Part shown: one piece after another, positions 41,072-48,478 of the stretch
How the letters are laid out: each line of letters starts with the position of its first letter
Position numbering within the stretch: the stretch's first letter is position 1
Source: Bin87 sp965204905
GTDB taxonomy: Bacteria > Chloroflexota > Dehalococcoidia > Lucifugimonadales > UBA3495
Length of the DNA stretch: 64,000 nucleotides
Reading direction: 5' to 3'
NCBI GenBank assembly: GCA_965204905.1
Contig: OZ242042.1
Span: forward strand, 2,480,001 to 2,544,000
The notes under the pieces: model-generated
What the model was told of the DNA's origin: nothing
Databases searched by the model: none
Seen by the model: the letters and a program-made list of their open reading frames with translations, nothing else
Translations under genes and position numbers: made by a program

Positions 41072-42511
41072 ATGGTTAACAGCAATCGTGTTCTCGTGGT
41101 GGTGTTTGACGGCCTACAGCCGGCGCAGATAACGCCGGAACTGATGCCCAATCTCGCAGAATTCGCGCGCACCGGGGTGACCCTGGCCAATCATCACCCC
41201 GTCTTTCCCACCGTAACCAGGGTAAACGTTTCGAGCCTGGTCACGGGATGCCTGCCGGGCCGGCACGGGCTGGCGGGGAATACGTTCCTGTGCCGGGACT
41301 ACGATCCGCACCGGGTTATCCCCGCTATGGAACCAACGCTGCAAGCCATCGTCGATACCACGGGCCGGGCGTTGCTGGTTCCAACCCTGGCCGATATTCT
41401 CCACCGGAGCGGCATGGAATACGTGGCAATCGGAACCGGCACCAGCGGCAACGCCTACATGCAAAACCCGAATGCCGAAGGGTCAGGCGGAGCAACCATA
41501 CACCCGGATTTCACGCTGCCCAGGCCCCTTTATGCGGAGCTGGAAGAACGGTTCGGCGCGTGGCCGGACCAAGACCTGCCCAATACGGCGCGTCTGGTTC
41601 ACGCGCGCCGGATTTTGACTGAGTACATTCTTCCCGAACTCGACCCGGCAGTGGCGCTGATATGGTCGTCCGAGCCGGACAAGACACAGCACGAGGACGG
41701 CGTCGGACTCGGCAGGGCGAGCCAAGCTCTGCGGGAAGCGGATGCGGAATTCGGCGAAATACTATCATGCCTGGACCGAAACGGGCGGCTGGAAACCACA
41801 GACATTTTCATCGCGTCAGACCACGGCTATTCCACCATCAGCGCAGCGATTCCGATTGAAAGCATGATGCGTGAGTCCGGGTTCCCGACCGTCGATCTGC
41901 AAGGCGGCGTAGCGGTGGCCGGAAACGGCGGTTCGGCTCTCTATTACGTTCACAAGAATGACCCGAGCGCTGCTGAAGCGGTAGCTCAATGGCTGACATC
42001 CCATGATTGGTGCGGGCCACTGTTCGCGTCGGAGCGGGTCGGGCAACCGGCGGGTACTCTGCCGGCGTCGTTGATCGGCTGCGACGGGCCGCGGTCGCCG
42101 GACTTGATCATGTCGTTCGCATGGAACAGCGATCCGAATTCATCGGGCTATCCCGGCCACGCATTTGCCACCGGAGGAGCGGCGGGTCAGGGCCAACATG
42201 GGAGCTTGAGCCGTCACGAACTGAAAAATGTAGGACTGGCCCGCGGCCCATCAATCCGCAAAGGCGTCGCAATCGACACCCCAACCGGCAACCTTGACCT
42301 GGCGCCCACCATCCTGCACCTGCTGGGACTCAGCGATACGGCCCCGGCAATGGACGGGCGGGTTCTCAGTGAGGCACTGCAAGAACCTGGCGAACCGTTG
42401 CCAAGTCAGTGGACCACCGCTCACGAGGCGGAAGCCAACAACTACCGGCAGAGGCTCCAGATCAGCCATGCGGGAGCGTCCCGGTACGTGGACTGGGGCA
42501 ACCGCGTATAG
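41072..42511 (+). CDS. Alkaline phosphatase superfamily phosphodiesterase/nucleotide pyrophosphatase
   Basis: A 479-aa metallohydrolase. The first metal-binding region is VVVFDGLQPAQITPELMPNLAEF, and HPVFPTVTRVNVSSLVTG contains the nucleophilic Thr in the autotaxin/NPP-like position. SSEPDKTQHEDG and FIASDHGYSTI supply the other Asp and His ligands, and HGSLSRHELKN the last His. No signal peptide, so cytoplasmic. Start 41072 has GAGG at eight bases. Last gene of the hopanoid run. Confidence 0.85.
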   Translation: MVNSNRVLVVVFDGLQPAQITPELMPNLAEFARTGVTLANHHPVFPTVTRVNVSSLVTGCLPGRHGLAGNTFLCRDYDPHRVIPAMEPTLQAIVDTTGRALLVPTLADILHRSGMEYVAIGTGTSGNAYMQNPNAEGSGGATIHPDFTLPRPLYAELEERFGAWPDQDLPNTARLVHARRILTEYILPELDPAVALIWSSEPDKTQHEDGVGLGRASQALREADAEFGEILSCLDRNGRLETTDIFIASDHGYSTISAAIPIESMMRESGFPTVDLQGGVAVAGNGGSALYYVHKNDPSAAEAVAQWLTSHDWCGPLFASERVGQPAGTLPASLIGCDGPRSPDLIMSFAWNSDPNSSGYPGHAFATGGAAGQGQHGSLSRHELKNVGLARGPSIRKGVAIDTPTGNLDLAPTILHLLGLSDTAPAMDGRVLSEALQEPGEPLPSQWTTAHEAEANNYRQRLQISHAGASRYVDWGNRV

Positions 42512-42518
42512 AAACCTC

Positions 42519-42606
42519 TGGCGGAGGGAGTGGGATTCGAACCCACGAGGGTATTAGCCCTGCCGGTTTTCAAGACCGGTGCATTCGTCCACTCTGCCAT
42601 CCCTCC
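42519..42606 (-). tRNA. tRNA-Ser (TGA)
   Basis: On the minus strand the acceptor stem starts GGAGGGA and ends TCCCTCC-G-CCA. The anticodon arm CCGGT-CTTGAAA-ACCGG gives anticodon TGA, and a long variable arm (GCAGGGCTAATACCCTC) is typical of serine. The T arm GTGGG-TTCGAAT-CCCAC is perfect. Eight bases separate it from the converging phosphodiesterase gene. Confidence 0.95.
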
Positions 42607-42653
42607 GCAAAGAGAAAGGGCCTGCTTAAACAGTATAGCAGGGCGCAGCCTGC

Positions 42654-44102
42654 CTAAACCCGTCGAAGCAACTCCGCCTCCAGCCGGTCCGCGTCAAAGA
42701 CTTCGCTGGCCGACGCGACCTTGACGTCGCCTTCCCGCACCATGCGTTCGGCTTCGCTCTCCTCCATGACTTCCGGCAGGGCTTCCTCGCGCTCACGCTG
42801 GCGAATCACGTCCCGGTTGTGGTCAACGAAGAGACGGCGCATTGCCACCACCACCGAGTCAGTGGAAGATAGATACTCCGGCATATCGTACTGGGTGTAC
42901 TTCTCGGCGTCGTAGTCCTGGTTGCGGAAGTTGAAGTTGAGCTCCCAGTTGCGATAGGGCCAGGTGGCGCTGCGGACCATCCGGCGGAAGAAACCGGGGC
43001 GCTTTTCGTACCGCTCCACGTTGAGATAAACCATGCGGGTCAGGTTCTCCTCGACGGGAACCGGCCAGCGGGTGCTACGGAAGTAACGGGCGTTGCCGCC
43101 GGTGCGCGACATACCGGGCAGGCGGGTGCCGTTCCACTCGTTCACGTCGGGCGTCCCAGCGGAAGCGCCTCGCCTGTAGTAAGGATCCTGTCCCCTGCGG
43201 CGGGCCTTCCAGTCAAAGAACCAGGTCCAGAGCAGGCGGTAACGGTGCAGGGGCCAGACGCCATCCACGCCAGGGTAGTACATCTGGTAGGGAATTTTGC
43301 CTTCCTCATCGTAGTAATACTGTTCCACGGAGGATTTTCCACTGCCGGGACGGTAGTGGACGTTCTTGTTGTTGACCAGGTTGGTGCGGTAACCCAGCGG
43401 CGTGCGGGGACGGCCACCAACGCGGCTGCCCAGGATGCGCAGTGCGTTGCGGTGAACCATGAAGGCGTTGTGGGCATCCATGGTGTTCTCCAGCACCAGC
43501 ACCCAGTTGCAATCGAACATGCAGAAGGACGGGCGGCAGATGTTATGCTCCTCAAACATCTCCGGCGGGATGTCCTCCTGGGGATCGACGGGTTCACCTT
43601 CGCCCATCCAGACGAAGACCAGGCCCTTCAGGGTAACGGTGGGGAACTTGCGGGCCTTCATGCCGGGCGCGCCGACCATCATGGACTCGGGGCCTTCGGT
43701 GAGGAACGCGACACAGTTGCCGTCGCCATCGAAAGTTGCGCCGTGGTACGGGCAGGTCAGGAACCCTTCAAAATAACACTGACCCATGGACAGATAGACG
43801 GCGCGATGCGGGCACCAGTCCAATAGCGCCTGAACTTCCCCCTGCTTGTCCTTGAAGAACACTACGTCGGTGCCAAGCATCCGTAGCATGGTGGGTTTGT
43901 TTTTCTTCACGTCCTTGGCCGGCAGGGCCGGGTACCAATACTCACGGAAACCCAGCGGCGGGATTCGGCTGCGTCGGTCGCGGGGATTCTCCGGTACCTT
44001 GAATGGCGGTGTGGAATTGAACCCCTGGAATCCCCGGCGCATCTTCTTGTAGCCGCCGGGATAGCCGGAAAGCGGTTTGAGCAAGAGGCGTTTCAGACCC
44101 AT
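42654..44102 (-). CDS. Rieske-type aromatic ring-hydroxylating oxygenase, alpha subunit-like
   Basis: A 482-aa Rieske non-haem iron oxygenase. The cluster site is CPHRAVYLSMGQ plus LTCPYHGATFDGDGNC (C-x-H and C-x2-H). The mononuclear iron region is ENTMDAHNAFMVHRN, with Asp and His. Length and the N-terminal basic segment resemble the large Rieske proteins abundant in SAR202 genomes. No beta subunit, ferredoxin or reductase gene is adjacent, so electrons come from elsewhere. A BenD-like dehydrogenase gene lies upstream on the same strand, past a palindromic element. Confidence 0.9.
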   Translation of the reverse strand: MGLKRLLLKPLSGYPGGYKKMRRGFQGFNSTPPFKVPENPRDRRSRIPPLGFREYWYPALPAKDVKKNKPTMLRMLGTDVVFFKDKQGEVQALLDWCPHRAVYLSMGQCYFEGFLTCPYHGATFDGDGNCVAFLTEGPESMMVGAPGMKARKFPTVTLKGLVFVWMGEGEPVDPQEDIPPEMFEEHNICRPSFCMFDCNWVLVLENTMDAHNAFMVHRNALRILGSRVGGRPRTPLGYRTNLVNNKNVHYRPGSGKSSVEQYYYDEEGKIPYQMYYPGVDGVWPLHRYRLLWTWFFDWKARRRGQDPYYRRGASAGTPDVNEWNGTRLPGMSRTGGNARYFRSTRWPVPVEENLTRMVYLNVERYEKRPGFFRRMVRSATWPYRNWELNFNFRNQDYDAEKYTQYDMPEYLSSTDSVVVAMRRLFVDHNRDVIRQREREEALPEVMEESEAERMVREGDVKVASASEVFDADRLEAELLRRV

Positions 44103-44186
44103 AATCGCTGCTCCTGTCTCGTGACGTGATGGATTTCGGACATATTAGCAGAACGGTCAAGGCGTCGATGATCAGCGCGCCCGGGG

Positions 44187-44221
44187 CTGTATTCCGACCC
44201 CGTATCAAGTACGAGGTGACG
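44187..44221 (-). repeat. CCCGTAC hairpin repeat
   Basis: On the minus strand the sequence CACCTCGTACTTGATACGGGG followed by TCGGAATACAG is a copy of the composite seen at 62091-62145 (CACCCCGTACTTGATACGGGG then CGGGAATCCAG). It abuts the 139-bp inverted-repeat element. Confidence 0.65.
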
Positions 44222-44359
44222 CTCACGCGTACCCACTTTGTCATTGCGAGCGCAGCGTGGCAATCTCGTTGCAACGGTGACCATCGCTATGCCAACGGGA
44301 TTGCCACGTCGCTACTGCTCCTCGCAATGACAGGTTGCGCAAAGTGGGTACGCGTGAGC
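44221..44359. repeat. 139-bp inverted-repeat (MITE-like) element
   Basis: The ends are a perfect 20-base inverted repeat, GCTCACGCGTACCCACTTTG (44221-44240) against 44340-44359. Inside, TGTCATTGCGAG near the left pairs with CTCGCAATGACA near the right, and GGCAATCTCGTTG with a similar inverted segment. The core resembles the widespread GTCATTGCGAGC repeat. It encodes nothing and fills most of the 313-base gap between the Rieske and SDR genes, where no other feature is seen. Confidence 0.75.
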
Positions 44360-44415
44360 GGGGTGACGTTCTTTCGCCGAAATGACGAGGTGACTAGGCT
44401 GGGATCGCGAGATGG

Positions 44416-45258
44416 TTAGAATGGGTAGGGTTGGCCGCCGCCGGCGGCGAGTACCTGCCCGGTGATGTAGGAAGCATCAGGCGAGGCCAGGAAGGCGATG
44501 GCTGCTGCCTGCTCATCCGCCTCGCCACGCCGACCCATTGGTATTTCAGAGTTGCGGGTCGCCGAGCGATATTCCTCCTGATCGGCCCGTTCGCTGGCCG
44601 GCAACTCCGGCGGCGCGACGGTTACGCCGTGGTCTCGCGGCGTGATACGGTCGTCGGCCGCGGTACCGCTGGGAGCGACGCAGTTGACTCGGATGCCAAG
44701 GTGCGCCACCTCTCGGGCCAATGATGTGGTGAGACCGATCTGAGCGGCTTTGGCGGCGGCGTAGGGCACGCGGAAGCGTCCCGTAACGGCGTGAGTGGCG
44801 ATGTTGACGATAGCCCCGGAACCCTGCTCGATCATATAAGGGAGAGCGGCACGGCAACACCACATCGCGGTCCAGAAGCTGCGGTCCATCTCCGCCTGGA
44901 TTTGATCGGGAGTGTAATACTGGAACGATTGGAACCAAATGGTGCCGCCGGCGACGTTGGCAAGGACATCGATTCTGCCATAGGCGTCCTGGGCTTTGGC
45001 CATCAACGCCTCGGCGTTTTTCCACTGCGATAGATCGCCGAGAGCAATCTCGCAGGAACCTCCGAAGTCCAGGATGGCCTGACGCACGCGCTCGGAGGAC
45101 TCGGCAACCATGTCCCCGATTACGATGGACGCGCCTTCCTGAGCCAAGCGTCGGGCGGTGGCAGCGCCGATGCCCTGACCACCGCCGGTGACGACGGCAA
45201 CCTGCCCTTCAAACCGGCGGGCGCCGGCAGCTTTAGCATCCAACACGCCGGACATCAT
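44416..45258 (-). CDS. SDR oxidoreductase, BenD-like (cis-diol dehydrogenase)
   Basis: A 280-aa short-chain dehydrogenase: VAVVTGGGQGIGAATARRL binds NAD, and VPYAAAKAAQIGL carries the YxxxK pair. The segments NVAGGTIWFQSFQYYT and AMWCCRAALPYMIEQGSGAIVNI resemble 1,6-dihydroxycyclohexadiene-carboxylate dehydrogenase (BenD), which aromatises the product of a ring dioxygenase to a catechol. The neighbouring Rieske oxygenase makes this assignment plausible. It starts with two ATG codons and overlaps the stop of the coiled-coil gene. Confidence 0.82.
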   Translation of the reverse strand: MMSGVLDAKAAGARRFEGQVAVVTGGGQGIGAATARRLAQEGASIVIGDMVAESSERVRQAILDFGGSCEIALGDLSQWKNAEALMAKAQDAYGRIDVLANVAGGTIWFQSFQYYTPDQIQAEMDRSFWTAMWCCRAALPYMIEQGSGAIVNIATHAVTGRFRVPYAAAKAAQIGLTTSLAREVAHLGIRVNCVAPSGTAADDRITPRDHGVTVAPPELPASERADQEEYRSATRNSEIPMGRRGEADEQAAAIAFLASPDASYITGQVLAAGGGQPYPF

Positions 45259-45656
45259 CCGCCAGCCGCGCCATGAGTCGCGCCGCCATTGTTGTTTTCG
45301 CGCAGACTCGCGTTCTCGGCCTCAAGCTCGGCTATGCGCTGCTGCAACTGTGCGATGACAGCGGATTGTTCCGGCGCGGCATGGCCGTTTCGCTCCAATA
45401 GAGCAATCAGCGCGGTCATCATCTCGTGATGTCGACGTTCCGCATCCGCCCGTTCTTCCTGGCGTATTCGCTCCGCTTCCGCCCGGTCGTCAGCGCGGCT
45501 GCGGCGTCGTTCTCGTTGGTCAAGGTAATAGGTCAACAACTGGGGCACCCCCAATACTGCCAGCACAATGGCAATGTACGCTGCGCCTTCAAGGTATTGT
45601 AGCGTACTGCAACAGGTTGCCGTCAAACCGGCAGTGAACTCAAGCCGGGGTAGCAT
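45255..45656 (-). CDS. Membrane-anchored coiled-coil protein
   Basis: A 133-aa protein with one transmembrane helix (AAYIAIVLAVLGVPQLLTYYL) followed by a highly charged segment (QRERRRSRADDRAEAERIRQ) and a C-terminal leucine-heptad coiled coil (SAVIAQLQQRIAELEAENASL). The C-terminus ends in Gly/Asn-rich sequence. I chose the ATG at 45656, overlapping the stop of the upstream gene by 17 bases; the frame extends upstream. No family recognised. It overlaps the SDR start by four bases. Confidence 0.6.
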   Translation of the reverse strand: MLPRLEFTAGLTATCCSTLQYLEGAAYIAIVLAVLGVPQLLTYYLDQRERRRSRADDRAEAERIRQEERADAERRHHEMMTALIALLERNGHAAPEQSAVIAQLQQRIAELEAENASLRENNNGGATHGAAGG

Positions 45657-45966
45657 CGGCGCTCGAAAAGAATTCTTTATCCAGGTCGGGGTCGGCGACG
45701 CCCAGCAAGCCATTGGTGTAGAGACGACACGCGCGCAGCCACAGCACCAGGATAGCGTTGTTCACGTACATCTGCGGGAGCTCACGCCCGTGAACCATAC
45801 GAGCGTGGGCGCGTATGCCGGCCTCAAAGAACTGTTCCAGGAAGGGCGTTGGCTCGTTGTCCAGGGCGCACGCCTCCAGGATTTCCGGCGGCGCGTCCCG
45901 GCAGAGCATCGCCGGAGAATCCTCCGCCAAGATTATGTAATCGGGTTCCTGGGACTGCGTAATCAT
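45640..45966 (-). CDS. Small conserved-looking protein of unknown function
   Basis: A 108-aa acidic soluble protein: MITQSQEPDYIILAEDSPAM, then CALDNEPTPFLEQFFEAGIRAHARM and VNNAILVLWLRACRLYTNGLLGVADPDLDKEFF. The frame is open to 46017 but the first codons there lie in a palindromic repeat, so I start at 45966. I do not recognise the family. It overlaps the coiled-coil gene and probably forms an operon with it and the SDR. Confidence 0.6.
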   Translation of the reverse strand: MITQSQEPDYIILAEDSPAMLCRDAPPEILEACALDNEPTPFLEQFFEAGIRAHARMVHGRELPQMYVNNAILVLWLRACRLYTNGLLGVADPDLDKEFFSSADATPA

Positions 45967-45985
45967 ATCTGCTGCGTTGGTAAAA

Positions 45986-46013
45986 GTAGGGGCGAATGAT
46001 GATTCGCCCCTAC
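45986..46013. repeat. GTAGGGGCGAAT palindrome, copy 1
   Basis: A 28-base palindrome with arms GTAGGGGCGAAT and ATTCGCCCCTAC. The same 28-base palindrome with a different centre lies at 52198-52225. Here it separates the NHL gene from the next gene on the same strand, at the NHL 3' end. Confidence 0.8.
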
Positions 46014-46036
46014 GCACGGTTTTCGGGAAGTGTCGG

Positions 46037-47101
46037 TTACAGGTTCATCTGCGGAACCAGGTAATTGTCCATCTTGTTGTAGATCTGCAACCGGCTGCGC
46101 TGAGCGTCCAGCACGACCAGGCGACCCTTTTCCTCATCGAAGTGTACATCGGTGGGGCACGCGAACCGCCACTCGGATTCGGTGGTGGGAACCTCACGCC
46201 GGCGCTTGAGGTAGTCGGCGTTGGCGACCACGGTCATGTCAGCCCACTTGCTGAGCCACTGGGCATCGCCAATGAGGGAGATTATGAAGTTGCCCTCCTT
46301 GTCGAAAACGTGGACTTTGCCGGGGTGCATCCCATTATCGCTCCAGTCAGCCACGTACACGTCGCCCTGGGGATCAATGGTGATCTGGACGGGGAGGTGC
46401 ATCTGTCCGCGCTTGGTTCCGGGCTCTCCGAACTGCATGAGCCATTCGCCATCGGCGTTGAACTTCTGAACCCGATGGTTGCGATGGTCTGCCACGTACA
46501 CCGAGCCGTCGGTCTGGTCAACCGTGATCCCCCAGGGGGAGTTGAACTGGCCCTTGCCATCGCCTAATGATCCCCAACTGGTAATCAACCGACCGTCGCC
46601 AGAGAATTTGCGGACCTCGTGGCTGCGCCCATCGGTGCAATATATGTTGCCGTCGGCGTCAACTGCGATGCTGGAAGTGCTGTGTTCTTTCCCATCTTCT
46701 TCGGGAACGGCGTTCCACCTGTTGATGAAAGTGCCGTCCTTGTCGAACTCGGAAACCTGGTTGAGCCATTCGTCGGCGATGTAGAGATGGCCGTTGGGAG
46801 CCAGCACCATGCCGGAGGGCCAGATGAATTCGCCGTCGCGGTCTCCATACTTGCCAAACTCGCCGGTGAATTCCTCATCCCCTTCGTTCTCGCCCAAGTC
46901 GATGATGCTGACTCGGGCGCCGTAGGCCAGCCTGTTCCACGGCACGTTGGAAATACCCTCGATGCCCCGGTTCAACACGTAAACCGTGTTGCCCTCAAAG
47001 GCCATGGCCGTGGGCTGGCTGAAGCCCATGCCCGAGGCGGCCCCGCGGCCTACCGAGTGGCTGTAGTCGTACACTCGGCCTTTTGCAATCTGCGTAAGCA
47101 T
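46037..47101 (-). CDS. NHL-repeat beta-propeller protein
   Basis: A 354-aa protein of about six NHL blades. Blade motifs such as FIWPSGMVLAPNGHLYIADEWLNQVSEFD, SSIAVDADGNIYCTDGRSHEVRKFS, SPWGITVDQTDGSVYVADHRNHRVQKF and VQITIDPQGDVYVADWSDNG recur. There is no signal peptide, so it seems cytoplasmic, although many NHL propellers are exported. Related proteins include peptidylglycine lyases and scaffolds; no catalytic residues can be assigned. It lies 120 bases downstream of the DUF1501 gene on the same strand. Confidence 0.88.
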   Translation of the reverse strand: MLTQIAKGRVYDYSHSVGRGAASGMGFSQPTAMAFEGNTVYVLNRGIEGISNVPWNRLAYGARVSIIDLGENEGDEEFTGEFGKYGDRDGEFIWPSGMVLAPNGHLYIADEWLNQVSEFDKDGTFINRWNAVPEEDGKEHSTSSIAVDADGNIYCTDGRSHEVRKFSGDGRLITSWGSLGDGKGQFNSPWGITVDQTDGSVYVADHRNHRVQKFNADGEWLMQFGEPGTKRGQMHLPVQITIDPQGDVYVADWSDNGMHPGKVHVFDKEGNFIISLIGDAQWLSKWADMTVVANADYLKRRREVPTTESEWRFACPTDVHFDEEKGRLVVLDAQRSRLQIYNKMDNYLVPQMNL

Positions 47102-47222
47102 AGTTTTACCTGCCAGTTACCTGGGTGTCTTGCCAAGAATTCGGGGCCAGCAGATACAAACCCACTGGCCCCGGCCGTTTCTGCCTGTCGGCGCGTCCCG
47201 GAGACCGGAACCGTTAGCCGGT

Positions 47223-48350
47223 TTAGATGAACGCGACCTTTTCGAACTGTCCGCCCACGATGGGGTTGGCGTCGAGGCCCATCCAGTCTTCCAGGATGGT
47301 GGAGTACACGCCCCGGAAGTCGGTGTTGGGCACGAGGTCGCCCTGTTCCAGATCCTCAGGCTTGGAGGACGGGTATTCGCCGTACTCGCCGCCCTTGATC
47401 GGGTCGCCCATCATCAGCACCAGGCCGGCGGCGCCGTGGTCGGTGCCGCTACCGTTGTCGTGGACGCGGCGGCCGAACTCGGAGAACATCAACAGGATGA
47501 CGTTGTCGGCCGCATCGTTCTCGCGCAGGTCGTCAAAGAAACTGGATACACCGGCCGAAACGTCGCGCCAGAGTCCGTCGTGCATTCCGACCTGGTTGGA
47601 GTGGCTGTCGAAACTGCCGTGGTCGCAGTAGAGGACGCGAGCGCCGAGGCCAGCCTGATGCACCTGGGAAATGCCCTTGAGCTTGCGGGCGATGGGGGTG
47701 TCAGGATACTCGACGGTGCTGCTGTACTGCTCCGGAGCCACCTTGAGGATGTCGGCGGCCTTGAGGCCATCGAGACCGGTCTGGCCCAGGTAGTCCATCA
47801 CGAAGCCGCTCCCGATGGTGGGAGAGTAGAGGCGCGAGAAGCGGTTGATGATCTTCTCCCGCTGCATCTCTTCCTGGATGCTGGTCAGCATCCCGAAGTT
47901 TTCCAGGTCGTCCACGCAAGCGACGGGGACGCCGGGGAGCGCCAGGGCGCGCGGCAGGCTCGGGCCGAAGCTGACGGCGGTGACCACGTTTTCCTTGCCG
48001 GGGTCAATGTCGCGGGCGGCGCGACCCAGCCAGCCCTCGGTTCCCAGCTTGTCCGGCTCACAGGTGTGCCAGATGTCCATGCTGCGGAAGTGGCTGCGCG
48101 GGCTGTTGGCGTAACCGACGCCGTGGATGATAGCCATGTCGCCGCTGTCCCAGAACCGGCGCAAGGGGGCCAGTTCGGGGTGGAAGCCGATGCTGTCGTT
48201 CAGCTTGATGATGCGCTCATCCGCAACACCCACCACGGGCCGCTTTTCACGGTACAGTGGCTCGGCGTGCGGGATTACGGTATTCATGTAGTCGTTGCCG
48301 CCGGTCAGCTGCAAGACCACTAGAACCGGATCTTTCTTCGTAGAGGTCAT
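47223..48350 (-). CDS. DUF1501 domain protein
   Basis: A 375-aa protein of the DUF1501 family (sulfatase-like fold): PVLVVLQLTGGNDYMNTVIPH, FHPELAPLRRFWDSGDMAIIHGVGY, LYCDHGSFDSHSNQVGMH, and VILLMFSEFGRRVHDNGSGTDHGAAG. The His/Asp/Ser clusters could bind metals. Most members carry a Tat signal, which is absent here. GAGGAG precedes the ATG. It follows the DUF1800 gene, and such pairs are common. Confidence 0.9.
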   Translation of the reverse strand: MTSTKKDPVLVVLQLTGGNDYMNTVIPHAEPLYREKRPVVGVADERIIKLNDSIGFHPELAPLRRFWDSGDMAIIHGVGYANSPRSHFRSMDIWHTCEPDKLGTEGWLGRAARDIDPGKENVVTAVSFGPSLPRALALPGVPVACVDDLENFGMLTSIQEEMQREKIINRFSRLYSPTIGSGFVMDYLGQTGLDGLKAADILKVAPEQYSSTVEYPDTPIARKLKGISQVHQAGLGARVLYCDHGSFDSHSNQVGMHDGLWRDVSAGVSSFFDDLRENDAADNVILLMFSEFGRRVHDNGSGTDHGAAGLVLMMGDPIKGGEYGEYPSSKPEDLEQGDLVPNTDFRGVYSTILEDWMGLDANPIVGGQFEKVAFI

Positions 48351-48370
48351 TTTGCTTGCTCCTCTGTCCT

Positions 48371-48457
48371 CGTTATTCCTGCCTTCGTTTCGTCATTCCC
48401 GACTTTATCGCGTCATTGCTGACTTTCTCGTGTCATTCCTGCGAAGGCAGGAATCCA
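48371..48457. repeat. Tandem 20-bp units ending in a GTCATTCC hairpin
   Basis: Four 20-base units begin at 48371, 48391, 48411 and 48431 (CGTTATTCCTG, CGTCATTCCCG, CGTCATTGCTG, TGTCATTCCTG). The last unit opens the hairpin CATTCCTGC-GAAG-GCAGGAATCC. The pattern looks like stacked copies of a dispersed repeat. It fills the gap between the DUF1501 and DUF1800 genes. Confidence 0.7.
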
Positions 48458-48478
48458 AACTTTCGCTCTCGAATGTCG

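Noticed and set aside
48371..48457. CRISPR array
   Set aside because: Units are 20 bases with no unique spacers and diverge from each other; no cas genes are present.
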